The notes: generated by a model not told the origin, from the letters alone. A DNA stretch of 64,000 bases from Trileptium ribeirensis (GCA_030248225.1 JASANE010012406.1:78461-142460); one strand, 5' to 3'; shown: positions 45,777-58,604, numbered from the stretch's first letter. A program made the numbers and translations.

Positions 45777-48700
45777 CTGCTACCGTTGATAAGTTGGAGC
45801 CACCAGCACTAATTTAATAGTTTTGAAATATATTTTGTGGCCCCGCAAATGTTTGATGGAGAGAAATCTAGAATGTTACCGTCCCTCTGAATTTCCTAGT
45901 GGATATGTTGATAACTATTACGAAACCATTAGCGTGCACATGGCACCCCTGGCCCTCCAAGCCTGCTATACTCGAGGGGATATTAAGCCCCCCCTACGTA
46001 TTGCACAATTTTACACAAACAATTGCAAACGGAAATACAATATATGGAATGGGTACTGTTAATATATATATCAGATTACTTTAATTTTTTTGCAGTTTAT
46101 TACTTTCGGCTGAGCTCCCTCTAGAATCCAGCGGCTCCTTCGAGACCCAGAGCACTCAAATCGGAGTTTTGGGGCAGTGCTAAGCACGGAACTGTACAAA
46201 ACTGACCAATACTATCACGATATGAACACGAAATTACAAATAACAAGAGTATTATTAGGTACGAAAAAGCTGATGAATTCCATTAAGCAAAACAAACTTA
46301 AGACTATGGTTTCTGCGATACAAAAAGAATTACACATTAGGCAATTTCAACAATTTTATTTGGAAAAGAACAAAATCATTATATATAGAAAAAATCTAAA
46401 TCTAAACTGATCACACAGATCAAATCGGAAGCGATTCAAGATGACTAGTTTGAAGGCATTATAAATTTTAGGTCTATAATGAAGATCGTTAGCTGACTAA
46501 TAAATCCTATTAATATATTTTTAAGTAATCAAATTATTATTGTTCTATCTATGCCGAAAGAAATATAGGCTCAGAAATTTCATTCCAGTTATTTCGAACA
46601 GGAAATGAATTGCTTGTTCCGATCTTTCTATAAATCTAAACTAACAAATCATTAGAAAAATTAAATGAGAAGCAATTTTCTCAAATTTTTGAAGATCGAT
46701 AAATGCAAACAAAATGTGCGTCATTACCTTAACAACAGATACGTTTATGTGAACATGAAATATTTATATCAATCAAAATTTGTTTAATCATTGATTAGGA
46801 CCAAGATCAATGCGTCAAAAGATGGAACGGGGGTTGACCCAATCCTCGTTTGCTACTGCCGGACGAAAAAAAATTGGTTGGCCATAATATTAACAGTTAT
46901 ATTCAATGATGTTTAATAAAATATACAATTAACCACCCCCCACCCTTCTTCGCGATTAAAAAATTTTTTTTGTGACGATCACGACAGCGGTTCTCAGCGC
47001 TTTAAAAATGCGCTTTTCATCATTATCCATTTAGTCTCCTCCAGATTTACTCATACCGATAATAACAAAAACTAATCATGGGTAGTGTTCTTCCCCCATG
47101 TTTTTTTGCGATAGATCTACGCCTTTGCATCCATTCCTTAATAGATCAAGTATAAGAATTTTTGCTAAATCAGCAGCTTTTGTTTACTGGGTCGCGTGTC
47201 AACGATTTAAATAGCAAATGCTTCCATGGTTAGGGTTTCTTAAATATGCGAAACAGTTTAGAATCGAATCCAAAATTGCCAACACGGAAGTTTTTCAAGG
47301 AAGCTATTCAAAACCTAAAGATGAGCATGTTATATCTTGCAGTACGACATACTGTTCGGTATAAAATAGCTCAAACGTCAAATTTACTGACTTATTCGTA
47401 GGCCTTTTTATTCGTACTCATAGGTAGAGTGTAAGGGGATTAACCCGTGAAGCCTTCGAGCCAACCGCCTCGTCGCGAAGCACCGAACCCCACGGGAGGT
47501 GGCCTGACGCCTTGCTCCATCCCCATCCGTCGTCAAATATCGCGAAACTTGACAAATTAATTTGGAAAAAATAGAGAAAGGAAAGACAAATTGGCAGGCA
47601 ATAAGTAGGGTACATTTTAGCCAAAAACTGAGGAAAATTGAGCAAAATCGGGGATTGGGAAAAGTTATGAACTGTATATATTTACAATTAAAAATTTTAT
47701 ATTCTACCCACCTCCGTGGTCCCGGCTATCCACTGGGACTTCGGGCTTTCAACACGTATGATTTTTTGTAATAGTTAACACTACAGTACATTAATACAAC
47801 TCCAAATTAATTGATTTCAAGCAGTTTAATGTCTGACAATGTTTTGGTTGGCGGTGAACAGAAACAATATTATTTAACTACCAAAAAACTTTAATTTTGT
47901 CACGTGCGCATGATTTTATCATATTACCTTTGAGTTTTAAAGTTTTATTACCTACCGCGCACTACATATTTTTAAATTTAGAAAAATGGTTTGTTACAGT
48001 GGCGTGGGAACTAGGGTGCGCGGGGGCCGTGGGAACTAGGGGACACGGGGGCTGTGGGAAATAGGGGGCGTGGAAACTAGAGGGCACGGGGCACGGGAGA
48101 TATTTTAAGATGGCATAAGCCGTTTAGCCTCAGTCTAAATTCGCCTCAGGTTTTTGAAGAAACCCTTTATCTAAGCAAAATTTGGAACCTATGTAGCTCT
48201 TTGCAATGCTCAGCAAGCGCATAACACTGTACCTAATGCATAATTCTGGGAGATTAGGATAAAATAACACCAAAAAATTGTTTTTAACGCCAAAAAATTG
48301 ATAGAGGTCGTTGCGTAAATGCAAATTGACTTCATAATTTTTACATTTATGTTAGTCGGTTGACAAATAAAGCACGCGTAACGCACAGCCTCCCCTAGCA
48401 TAAAATCGTTCCCGCGCCTATGATTTGTCAACTCAAAGAATATAATACAAATTGTTTTTAAAGAGGTGATAACAGCTCCGTTGGACATTCAACAAATACG
48501 CTATCCGGTCGGTCTCACACTCACCAGCAGTAGCGAGGGTATGGGGCCCCGGGGGCAAGTAAAAAATTTTGCGCCCCCTACTCAGTGATTTGACGCTCCA
48601 TCTTAAACAAATGGTAACGTTTCTTCATGGTAACGTCGCCACCAGAGGTCATCGATACAAGCTCAAACCTCCAGATATTCCCAAGACATCCAAGCCTCTC

Positions 48701-50851
48701 TACTACTTTAGTCCCAGGATGTTTCGGTCTGGAATGGACTCCCCCAGTGGGTTGTTGAGGCAAAAACTAGGTCGTGTTTTAAACAATTGGTCCACGTCTC
48801 CGGTTCCTTCACGGAAATTTAACCCGTTCTTTCTTTGCTCCTTCTATTTTCAGGCCCTATCGAATGGGTCTATCGCCTTATGCAACATACAACGACGCAT
48901 TGATCAAATGGCGAAACAACTAGGCCTGTGCACGAGGCACACAAGTGAATAAATCATTTTATGTTCAAAAAATTTCCTACCTCTGCTTAATTCTGTATTA
49001 TAATATAACATTTTGTGTACAGCCATTTCAAATTTTTGGCGCCATTTACATAACCATTGTGAAAGGAATCTGTGGTTAAAGCTTAAAAAATATTATGTTT
49101 CAAAAATCTGAATTTTATTTTCTTGCTTGAGAAACAGTTGGGGGGGTGCTCGTGCTCCCCTGTGCCCCTCGCTACTCTCCTGACGCTCATCACTAATTCG
49201 CTTTCTGCTAAAGCCTGGGCATAGCACAAAATTTCCAACGCAGTGGTCATACTAACTCAGCGATGCTGACCTTGTGGGGTAGTCAAACAAGAAAGAAACC
49301 GAGGAGGACTGTTCAATATTATCTGGCACGAAAGCCTAAGTCAGGGCCCTGCCGCTCCCGAAACACCTAAACTGATCGTACTGTCTGATATTAAAGTGGT
49401 CACATACAGTAATATATAAGTGCCATAAGGTTGTATAAGCATTAGTCAAATCGGTGATCAATTAAAATGAATTACAGCGGATAACAGCAATGTGATTTGG
49501 CTACTCCATACTGAGCCCTCTTAATTTGATCATGTATGATGCTAAGATAAAACACGTCTGTGGGCAATATAATACACATTTGGCGCATAGACCCATGATA
49601 TTCTTGTCATCTGAACTTAGTATCCACATTTTGCTCATGATCGGCATACGACTATATTGTCATGAGGTGTGGCAAGCATAAACAATGATCGCATAGACAA
49701 TAGTGAACGCCAAGTCGCTCCAACTGTAGTTATAGACTCGCATCAGGCCATACTACAGTCAAAGCTCCAAGCAGTACTCAGATGCGGGGCATGCGGGAAC
49801 TACGCCGCTTGATGTTTTCCGGCTTTTCCGCCTTGGTGTTCAAATCGTCAAGCTGGTCGATTTTCTTTTATTAAATGGGAATTGGGAATACCCTTTACCC
49901 ATGACTACAAGTACTTCGTTGGCGATACCGACTACAGCGATTTAATGCAATACATTACCGTCGCCGCAAGAGGTGTTAAAATACTAGATCTAATTCTTAT
50001 ATCGTCGTCGCTAAGAAAACTTTTTAAAAAAACTTTGTCTCCATAAATGTTAAATTTTATATCATTCGAACAGCATCGAGGAGCTTAGTTGAATGGTTGT
50101 AATATCACCGCAGTCGGGTTATGGGATAAGAAGCTAAGACTAATCCACTAATCATAAGCGTTATCCTAAGCGTAATGCGTTAACCTATAAAGCGATTGCG
50201 CTGATTTGTTCAACTCACTTCGTCATTATGGTTCCAATGATATATAAAACTACATTTTTCGACAAATTTTTTTAATTTTGGGTACCAAAATTTAATTTAG
50301 GGAACACAAAAAATTGAACAATTCTTGTCATAAAAATGGTTTGACTGAATATTTTTTGAACCAGCTCATTGAGCAAACTCCAATGGTACCAAAATTATCA
50401 CTGTAGCTTCAAAATTGGCTAATTTCGGCCTGAGTCGTCGGTGGGGCGTTTAAAGGAAAAAGATCCGTTCAAACTAAAAATTAATCTGTTCTTACATAAC
50501 AGTTTGAATTATTTATGTGTTAAAAATGTAGAAATGTTACATAAATATTAACATATTATTACATATTACTTAATAAATTATTTTACAACACCAACAGAAT
50601 AAACTATCAACGTTTTATTTTCACACTCTGACGGCTCTGTGGTTCTGTGGCTCTGAATCATACCGAAACATTGCATAACAATTTTTTTAATGAGTAAGCA
50701 TCATGAATGATTGTTACTATTGAGAATTCCACGAAATCAAAATGCTGAAATTCAATATAATATTTTGAGTGAATCATTGTTGGATCATCCTTGTTTTGTC
50801 GAAAACCATGTATGACTATTACGCCAACATCAGTAGATCTTAAACCATGGT
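45777..50851. other. Intergenic DNA, no gene seen
   Basis: Short frames only. The plus-strand frame at 48569-48952 has no recognisable domain. G-rich repeats at 47998-48100 and C- or G-rich tracts of dispersed-repeat type (for example near 49140-49170) occur. Confidence 0.45.
47998..48100. repeat. G-rich minisatellite, GTGGGAACTAGGG motif
   Basis: Three to four degenerate units of about 27-30 bp with runs of 3-5 G (GTGGGAACTAGGG, ACACGGGGGC). The run pattern could form G-quadruplexes. Confidence 0.75.
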
Positions 50852-51718
50852 AGCTGTTGAAGGTCCGTTGGCGTTGGGAAGGTAAAGAGTCTCGGCGAAA
50901 AAAGGGGTCCGCGGTGGGACGGGCAAGCAAGAAGTTTCTCAATTTCGCTAAAAAATTTTGGTTCTTTTCCATTATCCCCCCTCAGCCCGCGTTTGCCCAA
51001 AAATGGTCAGATTCAGGAAATTTGGTATTTTTGTACTCCTCGGGACCTCCCCTGATCATTTCAACTAAAAGTCGAATTTTTAAAATTTGAGACTTTGGAT
51101 ACCAGGGGTCTCCCCTTGGGAACCCAAAAAATTTTTTTCTTCACCAACTGTCGCGGCTTGACGAGCTGAATCGAATGGTGTTATTTTTAACGAGATCACG
51201 TAAACGTTTCATAAGTTATGGCCAAAACTATCGAAGCCTGAGAGGGTCATCAATTGAACAGTTTTAGGCCATAACTTAGAATCCGGTTATCGGTTCCCGT
51301 TAAAAATAGCGCTATAACCGGATCCTAAGATATGACCTAAAACTGTTCAACTGATGAGCCTCTCAACCAGATGGGATGCTGTTAAAAATAGCACCATTCG
51401 ATTCAGCTCCTCAAGCCACGTCAAATAGTGGGTAAATATCTAATTGTGAAGAAAAAAATCTAAAATCTTAAAAATTCGATTTTTCGGTTGAAATGATCAG
51501 GGCAGGTTTCGAGGATCAGAAAAATACCAAAATTTCCAGAATCTGATAATTTTTGGGCAAACGCGGGCTCGAGGGGGGTTATGGAAAAGAACCAATTTTC
51601 CTAGGGCCTTGGTTGCGCGCCTTGGTGGCGGTGAGGCTTCACCTTCAGGGGCATTCATTTCGCTTGCGGCGATGGGTCCGACCTTTAGGGGTAATCCTGA
51701 CGTCCTATCAACATCTAT
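50852..51718. mobile_element. About 870-bp fold-back element of the GTCGAAGGTCCG family
   Basis: Almost the whole element is a single inverted repeat: a left arm (about 50930-51300) and a right arm (about 51310-51610), sharing TTGGTTCTTTTCCAT, GCCCGCGTTTGCCCAAAAAT, CCCTGATCATTTCAAC and GAGCTGAATCGAATGGTG. The centre itself is palindromic (ATCCGGTTAT/ATAACCGGAT). Its ends AGCTGTTGAAGGTCCG and, inverted, AGATGTTGATAGGACG are those of the family. It is non-coding. Confidence 0.8.
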
Positions 51719-51778
51719 GATCTTCCTTAAACTTCCGGTTGCTGGGGCGAAAGCTATATGTAAATATATATAGCCATA

Positions 51779-51880
51779 CCGTCTTCGACATACTAAGCCT
51801 AAGCCTGAATCTTACATTAGCCTATGCTAAGGCTCTTATATGAAGCATACACAAAGCCTAAGAATAAGTCGAGGGCTGCC
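51779..51880. repeat. AAGCCTAAG dispersed repeat, copy 1
   Basis: It shares CTAAGCCTAAG, GCTAAGG(C/T)CTTTATATGA-like and ATACAC(A/T)AAGCCTAAGA with 56371-56455. Confidence 0.6.
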
Positions 51881-53205
51881 GCCCCCGAACGCCAATTACT
51901 ACCCTGTTCTTTCTAAAGGATATACCAAACGCTACGCACCTCAGCCAAGGCTAACTGGCTCAGTGCCTTTTCTTTTATAGTATGAAATTGACAATTGTTT
52001 ATAATAACAGCTGTGACTAGAAAATTGACGTAATGTAGTTTCAGCAAGGATAATTTGCATCCCAGCTGTTAGCCTTTGTAGCACTATACCTGATGAAAAT
52101 GTTACCTTCAATACTTGTTCTCTCATAACAACCCGTAATTACCGGATGTATAGGAACTGTGGTATTTTTAGTTTAGTTTCATTTTCTGTTCAAACACGTT
52201 TGTTAATGTATATGTATAATGTTAAATATACATTAATGTTTATATATAATACATGAATTGAAACGGCGCGAGCAAGTTTCCACTGAGGGCGCTGTGGGAA
52301 CGTTCATGAAAATCTGTTTTATGTCTTTCTTATTCACGCACAAATCATTTTCGGTTTGATTGATTGCGAGAAATTTTCTATAGCAAAACTGATGAGGATG
52401 TTCCTTTCGTGAAACACGAACAGCTGTTGACTCTATCTTCGCGGTAAAAATGGCAAAAAAACTGGCATTTTAAGGGTTCTTTGCCAAAGCTTGCCATACG
52501 GGTACTATCATTTCGCAGCGAAAATCTCGCGAAGGCTTGGTATCGAAAAATCGATCTTATATCGAAATTATGTCATCGACACATATAGCATTGCTGGCCA
52601 CCGCTTTTTTGTGCGACTACTCTCTGGGCCGCTGTGGGCCCGAATATGGTTCGTTGACCCTGCACCAGAAATATTGATTTTTTAAGTTTCAGGATGTTAT
52701 TGCGTGTTTTACCAGGTTATCCAGCCCGTTGGACACGGTTTTGCTTTATTGAGTCCAACATCACCAGGGGCGCCGGCATCGGTAGGGCAGGAAGTGAAAA
52801 GAGAAGTGCGGCTAAACTTAGGAAGCAGCGCCGCTCACCGCGCAACCGCCCCCCCCTACGCGTGGCCACCTGGTCATCGCTGTGCAAAACGTGATCCGGC
52901 CTCCTAAATCGTAGCGGCGCCAGTGAAGTGGACTATGTTATACCTTTTCGTGGCGTTTATACGGGTTTTACGGTAGATGAACCCGATTCCAAAATGTAGT
53001 CAGTTTTCATTTGTTTGGTTATGTATTGCGAGCAGGGCATTAAGAATGGTCTATGAAGGTTTTTCTGAACGTTGAACACGCTGATTTGTTATACCGAGCA
53101 TAGCACGTATATTTCATGGCTTCGCAGCTGTTTTCAATCGGTTTAGGGTAGATAAGCTCGAATGCCAGAACGTAGTCTGTCTTCAGTATCTTGGTTACGT
53201 ATGGT
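51881..53205. other. Intergenic DNA, no gene seen
   Basis: A GC-richer patch at 52720-52920 gives basic open frames in two registers, without a domain I can support. Confidence 0.4.
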
Positions 53206-54846
53206 CCTTGTAGTTCTCGGCCCGCTACATGCCTATACGATTAAAGAAATACGGATAACGGCGTCATAAAGCCCAGAAAATACTCGATATAAATTTTATA
53301 ATCGATTCGATAATGCACCAAAACATTGGAAAGTAGGCTGTTAGGGTGTTGGAGATAATCCCCAGCACAACCTAGCCGTGAACACATGAGAAATGGCCAC
53401 TCTGAGGTCCTTGTAGTTCTCGGCCCGCTACATGCCTATACGATTAAAGAAATACGGATAACGGCGTCATAAAGCCCAGAAAATACTCGATATAAATTTT
53501 ATAATCGATTCGATAATGCACCAAAACATTGGAAAGTAGGCTGTTAGGGTGTTGGAGATAATCCCCGGCACCGCCTAATCGTGAACACATGATATATGGC
53601 CACTCTGAGCTCCTTGTAAGTCTCGCCCCGCTACATGCCATACGATTAAAAAATACGGATAACGACGTCATAAAGCCCAGAAAATACTCGATATAAATTT
53701 TAACTCGATTCAATAATGCACCAAAACATTGGAAAGTAGGCTCTTGGGGTGTTTGAGACAATCCTCAGCACCGCCTAATCGTGAACACATGAGAGATGGC
53801 CACTCTGAGCTCCTTGTAAGTCTCGGCCCGCTACATGCCTGTACGATTAAAAAAATACGGTTAACAGCGTCATATAGCCCAGAAAATACTCGATATAAAT
53901 TTTAATTCGATTCGATAATGCACCAAAACATTGGAAAGTAGGCTCTTGGGGTGTTTGAGACAATCCCCAGCACCGCCTAATCGTGAACACATGAGGTATG
54001 GCCACTCTGAGCTCCTTGTATGTCTCGGCCCGCTACATGCCATACGATTAAAAAAATACGGATAACGAAGTCATAAAGCCCAGAAAATACTAGATATAAA
54101 TTTTAACTCGATTCGATTATGCACCAAAACATTGGAAAGTAGGCTCTTGGGGTGTTTGAGACAATCCCCAGCACAACCTAATCGTGAACACAGGATATAT
54201 GGCCACTCTGAGGTCCTTGAAGTCTCGGCCCGCTACATGCCATACGATTAAAAAAATACGGATAACGACGTCATAAAGCCCAGAAAATACTCGATATAAA
54301 TTTTAACTCGATTTGATAATGCATCAAAACATTGGAAAGTAGGCTCTTGGGATGTTTGAGACAATCCCCAGCACCGCCTAACCGTGAACACATGAGATAT
54401 GGCCACTCTGAACTCCTTGTAAGTCTCGGCCCGCTACATGCCATACCATTAAAAAAATACGGATAACGACGTCATAAAGCCCAGAAAATACTCGATATAA
54501 ATTTTAACTCGATTCGATAATGCACCAAAACATTGGAAAGTAGGCTCTTGGGGTGTTTGAGACAATCCCCAGCACCGCCTAATCGTGAACACATGATATA
54601 TGGCCACTCTGAGCTCCTTGTAAGTCTCGGCCCGCTACATGCCATACGATTAAAAAAATACGGATAACGACGTCATAAAGCCCAGAAAATACTCGATATA
54701 AATTTTAACTCGATTCGATAATGCACCAAAACATTGGAAAGTAGGCTGTTGGGGTGTTTGGGACAATCCTCAGCACCGCCTAATCGTGAACACATGAGAT
54801 ATGGCCACTCTGAGCTCCTTGTAAGTCTCGGCCCGATACATGCTTA
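53206..54846. repeat. 200-203-bp satellite, eight units
   Basis: The landmark CGGCCCGCTA recurs at 53218, 53421, 53624, 53824, 54026, 54226, 54427, 54628 and (decayed) 54829, so units are 203, 203, 200, 202, 200, 201, 201 and 201 bp. Every unit carries GCCCAGAAAATACTCGATAT, CACCAAAACATTGGAAAGTA and CGTGAACACA. Units 1-2 have TATAATCGATTCG, the others TTTAACTCGATT. Open frames across it are artefacts. The length is close to a nucleosome repeat. Confidence 0.97.
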
Positions 54847-55649
54847 TACGACACTGGTAAAGTTCACTCGGCTACGTTTGATCATTTGTAACTTACAAAT
54901 TATATATTTTACATTTTGCAATAACTGGATATTTTACATATACAGAAGGATAAAACCATCTTACTTCCTTGTACAAAATCCATTTAGTATCAATATTGTA
55001 GTACAAAATCAAATACACTATAACTACCGGATGTTGTCAGCGTGTTGTCATTAGCACTGGCGTTGATTATCAATGACAGAATCAAGAATATCAAAATTAT
55101 ACACCTAGAATATAGTTTAAAGTATGTACTTAATACCGAATGCTAGGTAACCAACGGTACACACATTGTATATATAGATATGTACCGTTTTCATTATCGG
55201 AATGATAAATCATAGCAGTTACCTATTAAGTGAAATTATACAACTTACCATTGCGAAATGCATATTGTACAGATAAAAGCTCTGAGCAATAAAACCAGAT
55301 CTTTCTGATCAGATAGCGGACTGCTGTTTAAATGAATATGCTGAAATTTATATTTTTGTTCAAGGTCGAGAGTTGAAACACATATGGATAGTGGGTTATT
55401 TATAAGATTCAATGATTCTAGAACATAATAATAAAATATTTTTTACTCAAACTCTTCATGACATTGCATATAGTTTTCTGTAAAAAATTTATTATAGTTT
55501 TCTGTAAAAAATAATAGATTCGCAGCAATCCTACTTAGATCAGACTAGTAATATTCCACTTCAAAAGTGTAAGAGACGGCAGCCAACTAAATTTTATATA
55601 TAGATCGGAGGGCCACTGGAAACAATGCCAAATCATATTCAGTGTATAC
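54847..55649. other. AT-rich DNA between two tandem arrays
   Basis: No supported coding region. A 20-bp duplication around TAGTTTTCTGTAAAAAAT lies near 55470-55512. Confidence 0.4.
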
Positions 55650-56000
55650 AGATGGATAAAAATTGTTTCCGACCTTCAGGGTTATTGGGATAAAATTTAT
55701 TTCCGCCCCTCAGGGTTATTGGGATAAAATTTATTTCCGCCCCTCAGGGTTATTGGGATAAAATTTATTTCCGCCCCTCAGGGTTATTGGGATAAAATTT
55801 TGTTTCCGACCCTCAGGGTTATTGGGATAAAATTTTGTTTCCGACCCTCAGGGTTATTGGGATAAAATTTTGTTTCCGACCCTCAGGGTTATTGGGATAA
55901 AATTTTGTTTCCGACCCTCAGGGTTATTGGGATAAAATTTTGTTTCCGACCCTCAGGGTTATTGGGATAAAATTTTGTTTCCGACCCTCAGGGTTAATTG
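55650..56000. repeat. 34/35-bp minisatellite, about ten units
   Basis: CAGGGTT-type landmarks start at 55677, 55711, 55745 and 55779 (34-bp spacing), then 55814, 55849, 55884, 55919, 55954 and 55989 (35-bp spacing). The 34-bp units read TTTATTTCCGCCCC. The 35-bp units read TTTTGTTTCCGACCC. The types are arranged in two uninterrupted blocks. No unique spacers are present. Confidence 0.98.
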
Positions 56001-57483
56001 GGCCGTCCCTGTAATAAAAATACATTAAGATTTTTACAGTCACTTATATATAGTTTATAAAGCATTTCGAAACCAAAATAATAATATAGCATGAACTATA
56101 TTTAGTAGAATTAATGGAAATATGGCCGATGGTATAACATGTCATTTAAGAGGGCAATGTATTATAACGAGTTCCATATGTCAAAATAAACAGATGCTGT
56201 GACTAAATAATTATTGTAACTCATAATTTTCAGATGAATATGAAGGTCACCTTATGCAGAACATTGGCGAATATAGGAGATACGGCTTTTTGCCCCAGTG
56301 CGGCAGTATATCATTTGAATTTTGGCCCAAGTAACCTTAAGGGACGGAAATAAACTGCAGGCCATGCCGTTCTCGATATAGTAAGGCTAAGCCTTAGTCT
56401 TAGCCTAAGCTAAGGTCTTTATATGAGACATACACTAAGCCTAAGACTAATCGGGGAGCTGTCCTTAGAATTGGTCCCACTCGACTTTTATAACGAAACA
56501 AATATCAGAAATATAACGGTGAAAACGGAAATTTCGAAACAGTCTCATAATAATAATAAACAGACTCAAAAATGATGTCAAAATTGTTGTTAAATATCAA
56601 AATATGTAGAACCGAGTAGAGGCTAAGCTGAGAACGAGTATGAAACTAGCCATGTCATACCTAAGCGAAAAGGATTGCCAATAAAGGCTGATGTTAACAT
56701 TCCGTTTTAACATTCATTTTATTCAAAATATCGTCTCTACTATTTTACTACAGAGATAAAATCATTGAGCGCTGTCGTTTCTAAATACTTTAAACCACAC
56801 ACGCAAATACCGATAATTTCACATCTATTCTGTCTACGTAACAAAATAGCTATTGGGCTCCCAATGTTAAGAAAGGATTTGCGCCAATCCTTTAAAGCTT
56901 TAATCGCCCAGAGAAATATACAATCAGTGCCAAACCCGTTGTTATAAACAAAGTTTTATGTTTATAGTTTGTTGTGAGGGCTCAGAGCAGATCAAAACCG
57001 GGGAAGGCGCACCACTAAGCAGCGGAAAATTGTGGACGACAATGATGGGCGATGGACGTCTGTTATCCCATTTTTGCTGCCGCTTTGATTCGAATTAAAA
57101 ATCAAAACAAAGCTATTATTTACCCCCAATCGTTTTACGTGTAAACACTAAAGTCTGGAAGTCTAGACATCGAAATGGTAATTTTTAAATTTTATTACCT
57201 CTTTTAACGAACTATATAAACAGAGAATATGTTTTTTTACCAACCATAATCATATGATTACAGTATTGTTGTCTATCGAGAACTGTATAAGTAGAACATT
57301 TTGTAGTCATAGTGATATTGTTTATTTTGTTTGTCTAGCCGTTTCAAAATCTCGACCAGCTGAAAGCCTATCTACCTACAGAGCCTGTCAACGAGGAGGA
57401 AATAGACGGTAGTAAGACTGGTTTCGCAGTGTAAGCGAAACTGAAAACCCTAACAAAATACAAATTATCTATCGTTCTTCAAA
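56001..57483. other. Intergenic DNA, no gene seen
   Basis: Contains the second copy of the AAGCCTAAG repeat (56371-56455). No gene. Confidence 0.45.
56371..56455. repeat. AAGCCTAAG dispersed repeat, copy 2
   Basis: Corresponds to 51779-51880 in the same orientation. Internally symmetrical (TAAGGCTAAGCC...GCTTAGTCTTAG-like). Confidence 0.6.
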
Positions 57484-57634
57484 GGGGCGTTGGAAGGGGG
57501 GGGGCGCCTCTTCTACTTTTTACTGATCAATGTGAAAATATTAACTGATGGGGTTATAATAAAATCAATGTAAACGACCGGGACCCTTCATTATTGTCCC
57601 GGCCGTTTCACTTTTGGAGACCTCGAGACGCCCC
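57484..57634 (+). mobile_element. GGCGTCGC-ended MITE family, 151-bp copy
   Basis: Ends GGGGCGTTG and GAGACGCCCC. Interior TACTGATCAATGTGAAAATA, GATGGGGTTATAAT, ATGTAAACGACCGG as in the copy at 42697. Confidence 0.7.
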
Positions 57635-58289
57635 TCGGTGTTTGCTCTTTTGTGAAACACGATTAAAGCAGACAAATAGGATAGGCGTATCGCTGTTTTT
57701 GTCGATCAGAAATCGAAACCAAAAAAATCATAATAATTAATGGCTTATTTCTGGTTGGTCTGGCTTTTGTCGCATGCCCAGACTTTGTTTTTGGCAAGAT
57801 AATAGTAAACACAATAAAAATAATCAATGGCAATAAATAGAAAACCAACCCAAGCAAAAATAGCGGCGCTGTAAAAGCCTTTATTTTAGTATTAATAAAA
57901 ATTTACGGCATTATGACACTCAATTATTGTAGACTAATCTTCTTTTAATTTATGTGGAGGACCGCATCAATAGGTTTAGGATTCGGAAGGAAGTCACTGG
58001 CAACCAACGACTGTTCGATAAAAAGGGGACCGATCAGGCCAATTTCATACACAGAACAGAGTTCCGCCCCTTCTTTTGAGTATTATACGGTGCAGTTACC
58101 AGTTATGAGGCCAAAAAATATTGTACAGCCACATTGTCCGTCCGCATAGAAAGTAAATTCCCATCCTTTCACTAACATAAATCTTGGGTCTCATGAGTTG
58201 TATCATCTCGTTTTGAGACGAAATAATGTCTTTTTCCCTTGTTTCCTATTGATTGATATAGAACAATAATTGTAACATAGCTTATATAG
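57635..58289. other. Intergenic DNA, no gene seen
   Basis: A hydrophobic minus-strand frame at 57663-57857 is short and lacks splice support. Confidence 0.4.
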
Positions 58290-58500
58290 TTAAAGCCGTG
58301 CATACAAATCTCTGAATGCACGGTTAGCTATATAACAAGTTATTTGTAGCATAGGCAGCAGTGCGTTCAGAGATTTGTACACACGGTAACTCGTTCAAAC
58401 TCGTGCTGTCGCACTCGTTTGAACTCGTCATAAACTGTGCGTACAAATCGTTGAACGCACTGCTGTCTATGCTACAACTATTACTTATAATAACTGTAGT
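58290..58500. repeat. Nested fold-back (hairpin) structure
   Basis: The outer arms at about 58347-58385 and 58438-58476 pair over about 39 bp (GTAGCATAGGCAGCAGTGCG against CGCACTGCTGTCTATGCTAC). Between them GTTCAAACTCG/CTCGTTTGAAC forms an inner hairpin. A third, smaller hairpin at 58303-58330 (CCGTGCAT/ATGCACGG) carries the same ACAAATCTCTGA loop sequence as the arms. Confidence 0.8.
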
Positions 58501-58604
58501 ACAACAAGCTGCACTGCCTTAACTTACAACTATATATGACGGTATTTTAGGATTAATCTGAGACCTATCACTTAAAATGATGAATATTTAGTAAAATTAT
58601 GTTA

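Noticed and set aside
48569..48952. 127-codon open frame on the plus strand
   Set aside because: No recognisable motif, no splice or promoter support, and adjacent to repeat-type GC-rich sequence.
52694..52907. Basic open frame with RVATW near its end, recalling the start of some LINE endonuclease domains
   Set aside because: The match is four or five residues, followed directly by unrelated sequence and a stop, which is too little to call an element.
53444..53761. 105-codon open frame inside the satellite
   Set aside because: The translation simply repeats with the 200-bp unit; other units are interrupted.
55650..56000. Regular 34/35-bp repeats resembling a CRISPR array
   Set aside because: Units are contiguous with no unique spacers, there are no cas genes, and the genome is eukaryotic.
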